Shown: in pieces, positions 1 through 10,761 of the stretch | How positions within the stretch are numbered: position 1 is the stretch's first letter | Layout: every line of letters begins with the position of its first letter | NCBI RefSeq assembly: GCF_018882215.1 | Contig: NZ_JACVOX010000002.1 | Span: 124,001 to 188,000, forward strand | Origin: Polynucleobacter sp. AP-Kaivos-20-H2 | Lineage (GTDB): Bacteria > Pseudomonadota > Gammaproteobacteria > Burkholderiales > Burkholderiaceae | Length of the DNA stretch: 64,000 nucleotides | Direction of reading: 5' to 3' | Notes under the pieces: model-generated | The model's database searches: none | The model's input: the letters and a program-made list of their open reading frames with translations, nothing else | Told to the model about the DNA's origin: nothing | Made by a program: the position numbers and the translations under genes

Positions 1-772
1 TCTTATCTTGAGCCAAAGTGGTTTTGAATACATAAAACTCGTCCGGGTTTACTGCACCCTGAACAACAGTCTCACCCAAGCCATAGCTAGAGGTAATGAA
101 AACCACATCCTCAAATCCAGACTCGGTATCCAGAGTAAACATCACGCCAGCAGCTCCCAAGTCAGAGCGAACCATACGTTGAATACCAGCAGATAGGGCT
201 ACTTCAGCGTGAGCAAAGCCCTTGTGAACACGGTAGGAGATCGCACGATCGTTATACAAAGAAGCAAATACTTCACGAATTTTCTTGAGAACATCATCAA
301 TACCTTCGACGTTCAAGAATGTTTCTTGCTGACCTGCAAAGGAAGCATCTGGCAAGTCTTCAGCAGTCGCTGACGAACGTACTGCAAATGAGCCTTTGCC
401 AGAATCATCCAACACTGCAAATGCTTTACGAATTTCTTCATCTAACTTTGGCTGAAATGGCGCAGTTTCGATCCAGCCACGAATTTCTGAGCCGGCTTGG
501 GCTAATGCACGCACATCATCAATATTCAAACCATCCAAACGCTGTTGAATACGCTCAGTCAGATTGTTGTGCTTTAGAAAGTCACGGAATGCTAACGAAG
601 TCGTAGCAAAACCTGTAGGAACACGAACTCCAGTAGAAGCCAACTGAGAAATCATCTCTCCCAATGACGCATTCTTACCGCCAACTGATTCAACATCAGT
701 CATGCGGAGTTGTTCAAAAGGCAAAACATAGGCATCAGCCATACTGCTATTTTGTTGCTGTTGGTTGGACAT
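1..772 (-). CDS. ppsA: Phosphoenolpyruvate synthase, N-terminal part (cut by window edge)
   Basis: The first 257 residues are visible; the gene continues beyond position 1. PEP synthase makes phosphoenolpyruvate from pyruvate and ATP with release of AMP and phosphate, in gluconeogenesis. The visible part is the pyruvate phosphate dikinase ATP-grasp domain, with [11 protein letters not shown] at residues 30-40 and the nucleotide-binding [10 protein letters not shown] segment further on. The start is ATG at 770-772, preceded by a short purine-rich GAGAG; Met11 is a possible alternative. It is divergent from ppsR, which encodes its likely kinase/pyrophosphorylase. Identification is firm; the catalytic His domain lies outside the window. 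Confidence 0.93.
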   Translation of the reverse strand, partial: MSNQQQQNSSMADAYVLPFEQLRMTDVESVGGKNASLGEMISQLASTGVRVPTGFATTSLAFRDFLKHNNLTERIQQRLDGLNIDDVRALAQAGSEIRGWIETAPFQPKLDEEIRKAFAVLDDSGKGSFAVRSSATAEDLPDASFAGQQETFLNVEGIDDVLKKIREVFASLYNDRAISYRVHKGFAHAEVALSAGIQRMVRSDLGAAGVMFTLDTESGFEDVVFITSSYGLGETVVQGAVNPDEFYVFKTTLAQDK

Positions 773-878
773 AAAATACTCTCAAAAGATAAGGAAACTG
801 GTGTAGCGGCCGCCCTAAAGGGGGCATGCTTTAATATGATTCTATTGTAGTGCTGACCCTGACTTTTAAGCCAAATCC

Positions 879-1706
879 ATGTCTAACGAAACCCGCATTG
901 TTTTTATTGTCTCTGACGGCACCGGCATTACTGCCGAGAACTTCAGCCAGTCGATTTTGGCCCAATTTGAGGCCACTTTTAAGCATATTCGGGTGCCCTT
1001 TGTGGATAGCGTAGACAAGGCCCATGACGCCGTCAGCAGCATCAACCAGGCAGCCAGTAAATATGGGGCTCAGCCGATTGTTTTCACCACCTTGGTGAAC
1101 TCCGAGCTCAATGCCATTGTTGGCAAGGCAAATGGACTGATCCTAGACATGTTCCAGACTTTTGTAGCCCCATTAGAGGCAGCTTTGGGCATGAAATCCA
1201 CCCATGCCATGAATCGCCTTCACCATAATGCAGATACCGAGGCCTATAAGAACCGAATTGAGGCCATTAACTATTCCTTGGCCCATGATGATGGCCAGTC
1301 CAATCAAAACTTGGCTGAAGCCGATGTCATTCTGATTGGCATCTCCCGGGTTGGTAAGACACCAACCAGTCTTTATCTGGCAATGCAATACGGACTTAAG
1401 GCGGCTAACTACCCCCTGATACCGGAAGATTTCGAACGAGGACAACTTCCGAAGGATTTAGTCCCATATCGCCAAAAAATCTTTGGCCTCATGATTGATG
1501 CTGAACGACTCTCAGAGATTCGTAATGAACGCAGACCTGGTAGTAACTACGCCAAGCTAGAAAACTGCCGCTATGAAATCAACGAAGCAACAGCGATGAT
1601 GAAAAAGCAGTCCATTCCATGGGTGCTCACTACCAGCAAATCCATTGAAGAGATTGCAACTACTGTGCTGCAAGCAATCAAGTCGGATAAAACAATACTG
1701 GGGTAA
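879..1706 (+). CDS. ppsR: PEP synthase regulatory protein (bifunctional kinase/pyrophosphorylase, DUF299)
   Basis: A 275-residue protein of normal family length. In this family the protein inactivates PEP synthase by ADP-dependent phosphorylation of a Thr and reactivates it by Pi-dependent dephosphorylation. The N-terminus has the typical FIVSDGTGITAE segment (residues 9-20). The nucleotide-binding loop GISRVGKT is at 154-161, followed by TPTS and a conserved YPL.PEDF region. It is divergent from ppsA across a 106-bp gap, so regulator and target are paired. The gap contains a short GC-rich palindrome but no promoter that I can place with confidence. Confidence 0.93.
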   Translation: MSNETRIVFIVSDGTGITAENFSQSILAQFEATFKHIRVPFVDSVDKAHDAVSSINQAASKYGAQPIVFTTLVNSELNAIVGKANGLILDMFQTFVAPLEAALGMKSTHAMNRLHHNADTEAYKNRIEAINYSLAHDDGQSNQNLAEADVILIGISRVGKTPTSLYLAMQYGLKAANYPLIPEDFERGQLPKDLVPYRQKIFGLMIDAERLSEIRNERRPGSNYAKLENCRYEINEATAMMKKQSIPWVLTTSKSIEEIATTVLQAIKSDKTILG

Positions 1707-1722
1707 GCTTTAACCCCATGGT

Positions 1723-2547
1723 TTAAGTACGCCTAATCCGCAGAGTCTCAAACAGACATACCGCCGCCGCAGTTGAGACATTAAGCGATTCCACCCGCGG
1801 ATCAATCGGGATTGACACCCCTTTAGCTTGAGCAAGTAAATCGCCAGATACACCGTGCCCTTCACTGCCCATTACCCAGGCGACTGGGTGGAACAGTTCT
1901 TTTTTCAGGGCGTAGAGGTCTTGCTCTGCATCTGCTGTAGCTGCAAGTAATGGCGCTGTAACTGCACTCAGTAATTGCTGGTTAGACCAGCCTTCATATA
2001 AATCTAGAAGTTTGTGTGCGCCCATACCTGCGCGCAATACTTTTGTAGACCACAGATGGGCACAGCCTGATAAAGCGATGACTTGGGTAAAGCCTGCGGC
2101 TGCTGCAGTGCGCAGAATAGAGCCAACGTTACCCGCATCTTGTACCCGGTCCAGTATCACCACGTCACCATCAAAGTTTGCAATAGATTGAGGTGTTGTG
2201 AATGTAGATTTTGGAAGATCAAGTAAACCAGCAATATGCGGCGCATTCACTAAATCAGAAAGCAAGTCCCAGAGAGTGCTATCTAACTGAAATACCTTAG
2301 TTTTTGGACAGATCTCGATATGTTCGTAGACAGCTTGTGAGATTTCCGCATTCTTCAAACCAATTTCTGAAGTAAGCAATGTCTTTAAGGCTGGATCACC
2401 TACCCAAGTCTGCACCAGATGAATACCTTCCAATAATGCTTGGCCGCTAGCGAGCCTAGCCTTCTGCCCCTTAGATCCAGTGGCCTGTAGGTTACGAATC
2501 TCTTTAAACAAAGGATTCTCTTTGGAGGTGATGAGATCGAAGTTCAT
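1723..2547 (-). CDS. TrmH/SpoU-family RNA 2'-O-methyltransferase
   Basis: A 274-residue SPOUT-class methyltransferase that should transfer a methyl group from SAM to a ribose 2'-OH in rRNA or tRNA. The N-terminal ~110 residues look like a substrate-binding domain. The C-terminal SPOUT domain shows all three motifs: DRVQDAGNVGSILRT (133-147), MGSEGHG (226-232) and ESLNVSTA (253-260). It ends the lpx operon 3 bp after the rnhB stop and converges on ppsR. The exact RNA target (for example an RlmB-like 23S site) cannot be told from the sequence, so no symbol is given. Confidence 0.88.
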   Translation of the reverse strand: MNFDLITSKENPLFKEIRNLQATGSKGQKARLASGQALLEGIHLVQTWVGDPALKTLLTSEIGLKNAEISQAVYEHIEICPKTKVFQLDSTLWDLLSDLVNAPHIAGLLDLPKSTFTTPQSIANFDGDVVILDRVQDAGNVGSILRTAAAAGFTQVIALSGCAHLWSTKVLRAGMGAHKLLDLYEGWSNQQLLSAVTAPLLAATADAEQDLYALKKELFHPVAWVMGSEGHGVSGDLLAQAKGVSIPIDPRVESLNVSTAAAVCLFETLRIRRT

Positions 2548-2550
2548 GAC

Positions 2551-3144
2551 TTAATAGTTTTGATTTTCTAGAACTTTGCGCACCGGTGAAAAACTTCTTC
2601 TATGTTGATCGCATGCGCCAAATTGTTTAAGTGCAGCAAAATGCGCTTCCGTTGGATAACCCATATGATGTGCAAATCCATATTCCGGATGGCGCTCATG
2701 CAATATTTGCATTTGGCGGTCACGCGTGACTTTGGCAACGATCGATGCCGCTGATATTGCAGGCTCCTTAGCATCACCCTTCACAATTGCTTCTGCAGCT
2801 ATTGGCAATTCTGGGCAGCGATTGCCATCAATCAATGCTTTATCAGGCCAAGCGCCTAAGCGAGTGGTGAGATCTTCAATTGCCCTGCGCATTGCCAGCA
2901 TCGTGGCCTGCAAAATATTAATCTTATCGATCTCAGCCGGACTGGCTTCGCCAACGCCCCAAGCTTTTGCCTTTTCCATAATCTGCTCATAGAGATATTC
3001 ACGACGAACAGCAGTTAACTTCTTAGAATCTTTTAAACCTTCAATTGGATTATTGGGATCAAGCACTACGGCACCGGCAACTACTGCACCAACCAATGGT
3101 CCTCGCCCCGCTTCATCTACGCCGCAAACCCAAATAAGACTCAT
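2551..3144 (-). CDS. rnhB: Ribonuclease HII
   Basis: A 197-residue enzyme that cuts the RNA strand of RNA/DNA hybrids and removes single misincorporated ribonucleotides. The N-terminal [14 protein letters not shown] motif supplies catalytic Asp10 and Glu11. Further acidic residues are in IDGN (Asp106) and KVTRDR (Asp142). It starts 10 bp downstream of lpxB and ends 3 bp before the SpoU methyltransferase. The lpxB-rnhB order is common in proteobacteria and supports the call. Confidence 0.95.
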   Translation of the reverse strand: MSLIWVCGVDEAGRGPLVGAVVAGAVVLDPNNPIEGLKDSKKLTAVRREYLYEQIMEKAKAWGVGEASPAEIDKINILQATMLAMRRAIEDLTTRLGAWPDKALIDGNRCPELPIAAEAIVKGDAKEPAISAASIVAKVTRDRQMQILHERHPEYGFAHHMGYPTEAHFAALKQFGACDQHRRSFSPVRKVLENQNY

Positions 3145-3154
3145 GTGCTTACTT

Positions 3155-4411
3155 TCATGCGCTTACTTGCTTCTTGCGATTATTGGCGATCGTCTGAGCT
3201 ATCGCTTGCGCAACCAATAAACCCGTTGGACGACGCAAAGTTTCATGCATCTGCGCAAAGCGTTCTTTGAGTTTGGCAACTTTAGCTGGATGCTCTAACC
3301 AGGCTTGCACGGCATGAGCTAGCTTTTCTGGAGTGGCGTCATCTTGCAGAAGCTCAGGAACAACAAATTCGCCACACAAGATGTTTGGCAGACCTACATA
3401 AGGCATATAGCCTTGCCGTTTCATAATCTGCGCAGTTAACCAGGGCACCTTATAAGAAATCACCATCGGCTTTTTCCATAGGGCAGCTTGCAAAGTGGCT
3501 GTACCACTAGCAATTAGTACAACATCCGATGCTTCTAGCACTTCATCAGCCATGGCATCCAGCAGATGAATCTGGATATCTGGATTGGTGTTTTTTGTCT
3601 TAAGTAAAAGTTGCTCAAGAGGCTCACGTAATCGCGGTGTCGCTACTGGAATTAAAAAGTGAAGCTTCTGACCTTTTAATCTCTCCGATAGGATCTGCAT
3701 GGTTTCAAAAAAGACGGGGGCTATGAGCTCAATCTCTGATCCACGGCTTCCAGGTAAGACAGCAATTACCAATCCTTCAAGGGAGGTAGTAGGAATTTTG
3801 AGGTGTTTACTTAATTTTTCTCGCGCTTGCTCAATATTGGGTTCAAGCGGAATTTCACTAGCCAGTGGATGACCCACATAAGTCGATGCTACACCAGCTT
3901 TGTCATAGATTTCAGTTTCAAAGGGGAAGATGCACAGCATGCGCTCTACTGCTTGGGAGATCTTCTTGATGCGCCCTGCTCGCCATGCCCAAATAGAAGG
4001 CGAGACCAAATGCAAAGTGGGGATACCTGCTTTGCGTAATTGCAGTTCGACACCCAAATTAAAATCCGGGGCATCAATGCCCAGATAAACGTCTGGGCGA
4101 CCCTCATTCAGGAGGTTTTGAATCAGTTCTTTACGCAGTTTCAGAATAGCTGGAAGCTGCTTAATAGCCTCTACATAACCGCGCACACTTAAGGTTTCCA
4201 TTGGCCAATCGGAGCGCATACCTTCGGCTTGCATGCGAGGACCACCAATGCCATAAACCTCAAGACCAGCCATGTCCGGTATTTGATTTAGCGCACCAAG
4301 AACTGGCGCTGCTAATAGATCGCCAGAAGGTTCGCCAGCTACACAAGCTAATTTTGGCAAAGTACTTCCGTTACCGAATAATGCCGCGCGTTGATGCGGC
4401 AATAAAGTCAT
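3155..4411 (-). CDS. lpxB: Lipid-A-disaccharide synthase
   Basis: A GT19 glycosyltransferase of 418 residues from the ATG at 4411. It joins UDP-2,3-diacylglucosamine to lipid X to form the lipid A disaccharide at the inner face of the cytoplasmic membrane. Family motifs are AGEPSGD (25-31), DAPDFN (113-118), SPSIWAW (137-143), FPFE (162-165), GHPL (180-183) and LPGSRGSEI (219-227). The start is uncertain. The frame is open to an earlier start at 4462 deep inside lpxA. A TTG at 4360 is preceded by GGAAG at good spacing and would give a 401-residue protein that does not overlap lpxA. The ATG at 4411 overlaps lpxA by 41 bp. Confidence 0.93.
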   Translation of the reverse strand: MTLLPHQRAALFGNGSTLPKLACVAGEPSGDLLAAPVLGALNQIPDMAGLEVYGIGGPRMQAEGMRSDWPMETLSVRGYVEAIKQLPAILKLRKELIQNLLNEGRPDVYLGIDAPDFNLGVELQLRKAGIPTLHLVSPSIWAWRAGRIKKISQAVERMLCIFPFETEIYDKAGVASTYVGHPLASEIPLEPNIEQAREKLSKHLKIPTTSLEGLVIAVLPGSRGSEIELIAPVFFETMQILSERLKGQKLHFLIPVATPRLREPLEQLLLKTKNTNPDIQIHLLDAMADEVLEASDVVLIASGTATLQAALWKKPMVISYKVPWLTAQIMKRQGYMPYVGLPNILCGEFVVPELLQDDATPEKLAHAVQAWLEHPAKVAKLKERFAQMHETLRRPTGLLVAQAIAQTIANNRKKQVSA

Positions 4412-5168
4412 GGAACTGTGCGAGCTTCTCAGCAGTAGCTGCATCTGCCGCTGAAGCAACAACCATCTTCTGAATCTCTACTTTAGCGTCCTCAAAACTG
4501 AGCCCATCCTTATAAAGTACTTTATAGGCTTGACGCAAGGCTGAGATAGTCTCACTTGAGAAACCGCGGCGCTTTAAACCCTCAACGTTGATACCATGAG
4601 GAGAAGCTTTATCTCCAGCAGCAATTACAAATGGCGGAATATCTTGCACTAGCGCAGAAGCACCGCCCAACATTGCATGCTGACCGATGCGAACAAATTG
4701 ATGCACACCAGACATGCCCCCCATGATGGCCCAATCTTCAACCTGAACATGGCCAGCGATTTGCGCATTGCTTGAAAAAATTGTGTGATTACCAACCTGA
4801 CAGTCGTGCGCAATATGCACATACGCCATGATCCAGTTATCGTTACCAATGCGAGTAATGCCTTCGTCTTGCGATGTACCCGTATGTATCGTCGTGAATT
4901 CACGCACAGTATTACGATCACCAATAATCAACTGGGTTGGCTCACCACGGTATTTCATATCCTGCGGAGGACCGCCAATAGCTGCAAAGTGGGCAAAACT
5001 ATTTTGCGTACCGATTGTGGTGTAACCCTCAATCACTGTATGAGAGCCTACTTTAGTACCAGCGCCAATCTTCACGTTAGGGCCAATGACGGAATACGGG
5101 CCAATCTCAACATCGCCAGCCAGCTCAGCCTTACTATCGACTACAGCAGTTGCATGAATACGAGTCAT
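4371..5168 (-). CDS. lpxA: UDP-N-acetylglucosamine O-acyltransferase
   Basis: A 265-residue left-handed beta-helix acyltransferase catalysing the first step of lipid A synthesis: 3-hydroxyacyl transfer from ACP to UDP-GlcNAc. Hexapeptide repeats fill the first ~190 residues. The catalytic His lies in HIAHDC (His121 by comparison with E. coli His125). VHQF at 155-158 and LKRRGF in the C-terminal domain are also typical. Gly169 appears to sit at the chain-length ruler position, which would favour a long hydroxyacyl chain; this is inferred from alignment by eye. The ATG at 5168 forms TAATG with the fabZ stop; an upstream Met in the same frame lies inside fabZ and was not used. Confidence 0.95.
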   Translation of the reverse strand: MTRIHATAVVDSKAELAGDVEIGPYSVIGPNVKIGAGTKVGSHTVIEGYTTIGTQNSFAHFAAIGGPPQDMKYRGEPTQLIIGDRNTVREFTTIHTGTSQDEGITRIGNDNWIMAYVHIAHDCQVGNHTIFSSNAQIAGHVQVEDWAIMGGMSGVHQFVRIGQHAMLGGASALVQDIPPFVIAAGDKASPHGINVEGLKRRGFSSETISALRQAYKVLYKDGLSFEDAKVEIQKMVVASAADAATAEKLAQFHDFIAASTRGIIR

Positions 5169-5617
5169 TACGCGCCTTTCGAACGTACTGCACAAGTAAT
5201 ATTAGCCTCTGCAGCAATCTCACCATCTACAGTTGCTTGCACTGAAAATTTATAAATACCTGCGCGTTCACGCTCTAATTTTGCAGTCATGATGAGTTGA
5301 TCCCCAGGCAACACGGGCTTTTTAAAGCGCGCGCCATCAATACCGGCAAAGTAATAGATTGCATCTTCCGCGCGTTCTTCAGAGAAAGTCAGTAAAGCAG
5401 CTGTTTGCGCTAAAGCCTCAATAATTAACACACCAGGCATAACTGGGAAATCTGGGAAATGACCCTGAAAGAAAGGCTCATTCATGGTGACGTTTTTTAA
5501 TGCGGTGATGCTTTCACGCGGGGTAATTTCTAATACGCGGTCTACCAATAGGAATGGGTAGCGATGGGGTAGCAATTGAAGAATCTTATTGATGTCGATT
5601 GCGATTGGTGTGCTCAT
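5168..5617 (-). CDS. fabZ: 3-hydroxyacyl-[ACP] dehydratase FabZ
   Basis: A 149-residue hot-dog fold dehydratase of fatty acid synthesis, removing water from (3R)-hydroxyacyl-ACP. Visible motifs are [14 protein letters not shown] (15-28) and [13 protein letters not shown] with catalytic His53, followed by Glu67 in EALAQ. It sits between lpxD and lpxA as in most proteobacteria. There it competes with LpxA for 3-hydroxyacyl-ACP, which links membrane lipid and lipid A supply. Translation is probably coupled to lpxA through the shared TAATG. Confidence 0.96.
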   Translation of the reverse strand: MSTPIAIDINKILQLLPHRYPFLLVDRVLEITPRESITALKNVTMNEPFFQGHFPDFPVMPGVLIIEALAQTAALLTFSEERAEDAIYYFAGIDGARFKKPVLPGDQLIMTAKLERERAGIYKFSVQATVDGEIAAEANITCAVRSKGA

Positions 5618-5663
5618 AAATGACCCGCTGAAAAGTAAATATTAATTTTGGTTCTACAGAATC

Positions 5664-6731
5664 TTAAGACTCTGTAGTTTTGTTTTTATCTAACAAGCGC
5701 AAGCGCTGACGTATTTTATCTAGCCCACGCAAGATGGCAGCGTTTTTCTCCCAGGCGCCGTGGAGCATTGATGGATAAACGCCTGTGAAATGCTGCCCAG
5801 GCTCTGTAATAGATCGAATAATGGAAGTATTACCAGAAATCGTTGTTCTATCGGCAATCGTGAGATGACCAGCAAAATTTGCTGCTCCACCAATGATGCA
5901 GAAATTACCAATTTTGGTGCTTCCAGAGATGGCAGCACATCCAGCAACAACGCAGCAATTACCGATCACTACGTTATGCGCTATTTGCACCTGGTTATCA
6001 ATTTTTGTTCCTGCGCCTACAACTGTGTCACTCATTGCACCACGATCAATCGTGGTTGAGGCGCCAATCTCCACATCATTGCCAATAACCACTCGCCCCG
6101 TCTGGGGAATCTTGACCCACTCCCCACCTGAAGCAGAAAAGTCTGGAGCAAAACCAAAGCCATCGGCACCGAGCACAGCGCCGCTATGAATAATGCAACG
6201 CTCACCAATCTGAGTATTGTAATAAATGGAAACCGATGGATAGATCAAGGTATCGCTGGCAATAACACTATCTTTGGCAATGGTGGTATTTCCCAGAATC
6301 GAAACACGTTCGCCTAACTTTACACCTGCGCCAATCTGAACAAATGGTCCAATGTGACAGGAAGATGGAACGATTGCAGTGGAATCAATGACTGCACTAG
6401 GATGAATGCCGGGAGCGTAAATTGGGCTACTTGCTTTTGCAAAGTGCTGCGCCATTCTAGCGAATGTAGCGTATGGATTTTTAGATACAAAGTACACCCG
6501 CTTTGCAGAATGCACGCTAGGATTTGCCTGCAAAAACTCTAAATCAGACTTGCCAACAATCAAGGCGCCAGCAGCGCTATCGCTTGCTTGCTGTCTATAA
6601 AGGGGATTGGATAGGAAGGATATCTGATCTGGCTGCGCTCGCTCCAAAGGAGCGAGGCCAGTTAATCCATGGGAAGCCTCCCCCACCAAGCTTGCTTGAA
6701 ACTGTTCGGCCAGCTCAATGGCGGTCGGCAT
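5664..6731 (-). CDS. lpxD: UDP-3-O-(3-hydroxyacyl)glucosamine N-acyltransferase
   Basis: A 355-residue acyltransferase for the third step of lipid A synthesis, adding the N-linked hydroxyacyl chain to UDP-3-O-acyl-glucosamine. The N-terminal ~100 residues form the uridine-binding domain. Hexapeptide repeats follow, with GADGFGFA (188-195), [11 protein letters not shown] near 227-236, and the catalytic His in QIAHNV (His252). A C-terminal helix rich in Arg/Lys closes the protein. It starts 5 bp after the skp stop, so it belongs to the same transcript. A 46-bp gap separates it from fabZ. Confidence 0.95.
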   Translation of the reverse strand: MPTAIELAEQFQASLVGEASHGLTGLAPLERAQPDQISFLSNPLYRQQASDSAAGALIVGKSDLEFLQANPSVHSAKRVYFVSKNPYATFARMAQHFAKASSPIYAPGIHPSAVIDSTAIVPSSCHIGPFVQIGAGVKLGERVSILGNTTIAKDSVIASDTLIYPSVSIYYNTQIGERCIIHSGAVLGADGFGFAPDFSASGGEWVKIPQTGRVVIGNDVEIGASTTIDRGAMSDTVVGAGTKIDNQVQIAHNVVIGNCCVVAGCAAISGSTKIGNFCIIGGAANFAGHLTIADRTTISGNTSIIRSITEPGQHFTGVYPSMLHGAWEKNAAILRGLDKIRQRLRLLDKNKTTES

Positions 6732-6736
6732 AAAGC

Positions 6737-7264
6737 TTACTTCTGGCTATTTAAAGCCTTGATAACGTCATCGGTTACATCTGCCTTAGGGCTGACATAA
6801 GCGGCTTCTTGAACAATGACATCAATTTTTCTTTGTTCTGCAATTTGCTTCAACACTGCATTTGCTTTTTCTGCAATCTTGGCGCGCTCTTCGAAAGTAC
6901 GCTGGTTAAGATCCTCAGTAAATTCGCGCTGCTTGCGTTGCAGCTCCCGATCCTGATCGGCCAACTCACGTTGACGACGAACACGCTCCGCTTCATTCAT
7001 CACAGCGGCATCACGATCTAACTTCTCAGCAGCAGATTTAATTTTTTGAGCGCCGTCACGCAAATCATTCTGACGCTTAGTAAATTCATTTTGCAAACGC
7101 GTTTGCATTGCTTTAGCTAGATTAGACTCATTAAACACCTTTTCGGAGTTCACAACCGCAACGCGTGTTCCCGCGTCCTGAGCAAAAACTTGGGGGGCTA
7201 AAAATGCTGTCATTGCAGCAGTCACGCCAATTTGAATCCATTTAGAAGATTGATAAAGCTTCAT
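6737..7264 (-). CDS. skp: Periplasmic chaperone OmpH/Skp
   Basis: A 175-residue exported protein. The signal peptide ends about residue 28 (QVFA, then QD). The rest is a charged, Gln/Glu/Arg/Lys-rich helical region (about 55-140) typical of the Skp tentacles, and [13 protein letters not shown] resembles the family N-terminus. Skp binds unfolded outer-membrane proteins in the periplasm and delivers them towards BamA, which is the upstream gene here. The ATG at 7264 has AAGGAAAG just upstream; an earlier Met in frame lacks a better ribosome site. Confidence 0.92.
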   Translation of the reverse strand: MKLYQSSKWIQIGVTAAMTAFLAPQVFAQDAGTRVAVVNSEKVFNESNLAKAMQTRLQNEFTKRQNDLRDGAQKIKSAAEKLDRDAAVMNEAERVRRQRELADQDRELQRKQREFTEDLNQRTFEERAKIAEKANAVLKQIAEQRKIDVIVQEAAYVSPKADVTDDVIKALNSQK

Positions 7265-7282
7265 AAAACTTTCCTTAAACAA

Positions 7283-9631
7283 TTAAAACGCTGTACCCAC
7301 TTGGAACTGTAAACGCTGGACATTATCTGTTGGCTGTGTCTTGTACGGAATGCCATAGCTGAATTTCAAAGGTCCTAGTGGTGATATCCATGATAATCCC
7401 AATCCGTAAGAGTACCTTAGAACTAAATTGAGATTTTGTCCAAATGCATTACCGCCGTCAACGAAAGTAAATAAACGCAAGGTTTTATCGACGCCAGAGC
7501 CCGGCACAGGGAAGGTGTACTCCAGGTTAGACACAATCTTAGACTGTCCGCCGGTTGGCTGATAAGCGCCAATAACGGTGTTGTAGTACTGAGGGCCCAA
7601 AGATCCGGGTGCATAGCCACGAACTGAGCCAATACCGCCAACATAGTAGTTTTTAGTAATCGGGAAAGGCTTGGTACCGTAAGCCTCACCATAACCAACT
7701 TCACCATTAAAAGAGAGGATATTACCCTTGGAGAAGGAGTGGTATTTTTGATACTGCCCATACAGTCGATAGAAAGTAAGGTCACCCACCGGTGTTCCCA
7801 CCTCTGCAGATAACTGCTGAAGCGATCCCTGAGAGGGAATCAATGCGCTATCACGGCCATCACGCGCCCAACCAACTGTTATGGGCACATTGTAAGTGGT
7901 TACAGCTCCAGGATAGCCTGGCGAGGGGACGCCATAACTCATTGCATAGTTTAAATAGGGGACCGGCGTATTAGAGGAAGTGTTGATTTGGAAGACCTCA
8001 ACACCAGTACCAAAGAACACTCTATCTACTTCAGTGTAGGGCACGCCGAATTTAATATTTGAACCCACTGATTTGATCTGGTAGTCAGGATCGCCAACAT
8101 AGTACAGCGGTTTGGATGAGCGGTAGTACAAATCAGTGTAGCGACTAATTCCATCCTCGGTAAAGTAAGGATCGTAATTGGAGAGCGTCAAGTTTTGATT
8201 AATCTTACCTAGAGACATATTTAGACCAACCGAAGTGCCTGTACCAAAGGCATTATCTTGATTTATGCCCGCAGACAGAATCAATTTCTCAGTTGATGAG
8301 AAGCCTGCACCAATAGTGATTGCACCCGTTGGCTTTTCGGTAACTTTGACATTGACATCTACCTGATCAGGAGATCCGGGGACATCTTCAGTAGTGATAT
8401 CAGTTTCAGTAAAGTAACCCAAGCGGCCTAATCGTTTTTTAGATAAGTCGATCTTGTCACTATCAAACCAAGAGCTTTCAAACTGACGTAGTTCGCGACG
8501 AATCACCACATCGCGAGTTCTTGCATTTCCAGAAATTGCCACTTGGCGAACATAGATACGACGACCAGGATCTACAACCAAGGTAAGGTCTACCTCGGCT
8601 ACGTCGCGACGGATATCTGGTTGCGGATTGATGGTTGCAAATGCATAACCATAAGAACCCAAAACCTCAGCAATTGCTTTAGTACTCTCAGTCAAACGCG
8701 CTGATGAGAAGGTATCACCGGATTTCAGAACAACCAACTGCATCAGCTCAGACTCTTTACCCAAAGTATCACCCGCTAAACGCACATCCTTAACGGTGAA
8801 CTTTTTACCTTCCCGAATACTAATGGTGAGGTAGATACCCTTTTTATCCGGGGTAATCGATACCTGCGTGGACTCAATCACAAACTCAAGATAACCACGA
8901 TTGAGATAATAAGACCGAATAGACTCTAAGTCTGCAGTTAACTTTTGTTTGGAATAAAGATTATCTTTGCTATACCAAGATAACCAACCGCCAGTTTTTA
9001 ACTGCATCTCACTTTTTAAAGTGCCCTCACTGAACACTTCGTTACCAATGAAATTAATCTCTTGAATTTTGGCAACAGGGCCCTCATCAATATTGAAATA
9101 GACGGCCACTTGATTGCGCTCAACCGGGGTAACTGTAGCAACAACCTCTGCCGCATACATACCTTTACCAACGTATTGGCGCTTTAATTCTTGTTCTGCT
9201 TTATCAATTAGTGCTTTATCGTAAAAACGTGCCTCAGCAACACCAACTGCTTTTAAAGATTTACGCACTATCTCAGGATCAAACTCTTTCATCCCCGTAA
9301 ACTCAATACGAGAAATCGTTGGACGCTCTTCCACAATCACAATCAGAACATTGCCCTGCTCTTGAATTTGAACGTCCCTAAAAAATCCAGTGCTATACAA
9401 AGCCTTGATCGATTCCGCACCTTTTTCTTCGTTAAAGGTATCACCCACCTGAACCGGCAAATAACTAAATACCGTTCCGGGTTCTACGCGCTGCAAACCT
9501 TCAACACGAATATCCTTCACCACAAATGACTCGGCCGCAGAGGCATTCAGACTCAGCCCAATCGCAGTAAATACCAAGATATGGGTGATGAAGCGGGCAA
9601 AAATACGGAAAGAATGTGTCAGAGGATTCAA
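7283..9631 (-). CDS. bamA: Outer membrane assembly factor BamA
   Basis: A 782-residue Omp85 protein that folds and inserts beta-barrel proteins into the outer membrane. The signal peptide covers about residues 1-33 (ends NASA). Five POTRA domains span about 35-430, with repeated beta-alpha-alpha-beta patterns. The C-terminal barrel contains the VRGY lid-lock motif at 670-673 and ends in Phe, as expected for a Bam substrate. The start codon is TTG (9629-9631), overlapping the rseP stop as TTGA, and no in-frame ATG gives a signal peptide. Placement between rseP and skp is the standard order. Confidence 0.95.
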   Translation of the reverse strand: MNPLTHSFRIFARFITHILVFTAIGLSLNASAAESFVVKDIRVEGLQRVEPGTVFSYLPVQVGDTFNEEKGAESIKALYSTGFFRDVQIQEQGNVLIVIVEERPTISRIEFTGMKEFDPEIVRKSLKAVGVAEARFYDKALIDKAEQELKRQYVGKGMYAAEVVATVTPVERNQVAVYFNIDEGPVAKIQEINFIGNEVFSEGTLKSEMQLKTGGWLSWYSKDNLYSKQKLTADLESIRSYYLNRGYLEFVIESTQVSITPDKKGIYLTISIREGKKFTVKDVRLAGDTLGKESELMQLVVLKSGDTFSSARLTESTKAIAEVLGSYGYAFATINPQPDIRRDVAEVDLTLVVDPGRRIYVRQVAISGNARTRDVVIRRELRQFESSWFDSDKIDLSKKRLGRLGYFTETDITTEDVPGSPDQVDVNVKVTEKPTGAITIGAGFSSTEKLILSAGINQDNAFGTGTSVGLNMSLGKINQNLTLSNYDPYFTEDGISRYTDLYYRSSKPLYYVGDPDYQIKSVGSNIKFGVPYTEVDRVFFGTGVEVFQINTSSNTPVPYLNYAMSYGVPSPGYPGAVTTYNVPITVGWARDGRDSALIPSQGSLQQLSAEVGTPVGDLTFYRLYGQYQKYHSFSKGNILSFNGEVGYGEAYGTKPFPITKNYYVGGIGSVRGYAPGSLGPQYYNTVIGAYQPTGGQSKIVSNLEYTFPVPGSGVDKTLRLFTFVDGGNAFGQNLNLVLRYSYGLGLSWISPLGPLKFSYGIPYKTQPTDNVQRLQFQVGTAF

Positions 9632-10761
9632 GGCGAAATATAGCGTTGTAAATCATTAAACAAGGCCAGTAATGACATAGAAATCAGCAAAATAAAGCCC
9701 ACTTTTTGGAGCTGCTCCCGCATTGATGTCGAAATCCGCTTACCAGCGACCAACTCCCATGCATCATACAGTAGCTGACCCCCATCAAGCATTGGAAAAG
9801 GGAGCAAATTCAGCAAACCAATGCTAATACTCATAAGCGCTAAAAAGGCTAAAAATGGCTGCCACCCTACCTGGGCTGATTTCCCCGCCATGTCCGCAAT
9901 ACTGAGGGGTCCGCCCAGCTGTTTTAAAGAGGTATTTCCGGTAAATAATCCTGCCATTAGCCTTGCTGAAACCTTGGTAATTACCCACACCCTCTTTGAA
10001 GCATAAATGAGGGCATCTGCCGACCCTAATCTCAGGTCCTGCCATTGCGACAACGGTGTCAATGCAGGCAGAATACCCAGAGCCAACATCGGATCCTGAT
10101 TTGGACTGATTTTGGGTAAATCCTTGGCATAAAAGGACTTTATTGAGCTTCCACTAGCAGGTGTTGCTAGCTCTAGAGCAAATCCACTCTCTCCGGTAAG
10201 CGCATCCATCAAGTTCCAGCGCAAGGCATTCCAACTTGGGACGGAGTCAAAATCCCCTAAAAGGGGCATACCACCCTCCTCGGAGCCCAAATTCTGCCAA
10301 CCGACCACCCGATCACCCGCTATTACCCCCAGCTTGGCAGCAACAGAATTTTCAGGGGGGCTTTGCAGAACGGCTGGTAATTGTGGGGCGCCGGAAATAT
10401 AGATCAGGGCAAAAAAGACAATCGCTAAAAAGAAATTAGCTAATGGGCCCGCAGCCACAATCAATGATCTCTGCCATAAGGGCTTTTTATCAAAAGCTTC
10501 AGATTCATCGGCCGGAGTAATCACTTTCTGACGATCGCGACCATCAAGTAATTTCACATAGCCGCCCAATGGAATTGAAGCTAATACCCACTCTGTATTA
10601 TTTTTTGCATGGTAAGTGAATAGCGGTTTACCAAAGCCAATTGCGAAGCGAAGGACTCGAACACCACAACAACGAGCAGCAAAGAAATGCCCAAACTCAT
10701 GAAAGCTAACCAAGACACCCAGGGTTAACAAAAAAGCCGCAAGAGTAATCAATGCCTGCAA
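9628..10761 (-). CDS. rseP: Site-2 protease RseP (RIP metalloprotease)
   Basis: A 377-residue inner-membrane zinc protease. HEFGH at 21-25 lies in the first transmembrane helix; the LDGG motif, with the third zinc ligand Asp326, is in a C-terminal helix. PDZ-type sequence occupies the periplasmic middle. In this family the protein cuts the anti-sigma factor RseA during the sigma-E response and clears signal peptides. The start is TTG at 10761 with AAGGA six bases upstream; a second TTG at 10752 would form TTGA with the dxr stop. It overlaps dxr by 13 bp and bamA by 4 bp, so translation is probably coupled. Confidence 0.94.
   Translation of the reverse strand: MQALITLAAFLLTLGVLVSFHEFGHFFAARCCGVRVLRFAIGFGKPLFTYHAKNNTEWVLASIPLGGYVKLLDGRDRQKVITPADESEAFDKKPLWQRSLIVAAGPLANFFLAIVFFALIYISGAPQLPAVLQSPPENSVAAKLGVIAGDRVVGWQNLGSEEGGMPLLGDFDSVPSWNALRWNLMDALTGESGFALELATPASGSSIKSFYAKDLPKISPNQDPMLALGILPALTPLSQWQDLRLGSADALIYASKRVWVITKVSARLMAGLFTGNTSLKQLGGPLSIADMAGKSAQVGWQPFLAFLALMSISIGLLNLLPFPMLDGGQLLYDAWELVAGKRISTSMREQLQKVGFILLISMSLLALFNDLQRYISP

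Noticed and set aside
319..606. 95-codon plus-strand frame opposite ppsA
   Set aside because: A shadow of the conserved PEP synthase ATP-grasp domain, without a ribosome site.
806..822. GC-rich palindromes (GCGGCCGC and CCCTAAAGGG) between ppsA and ppsR
   Set aside because: Short, with no T-run or clear promoter geometry; too little to call an operator.
4785..5255. 156-codon plus-strand reading frame across lpxA and fabZ
   Set aside because: It is antisense to two well-conserved genes, crosses their junction and shows no protein-like motif.
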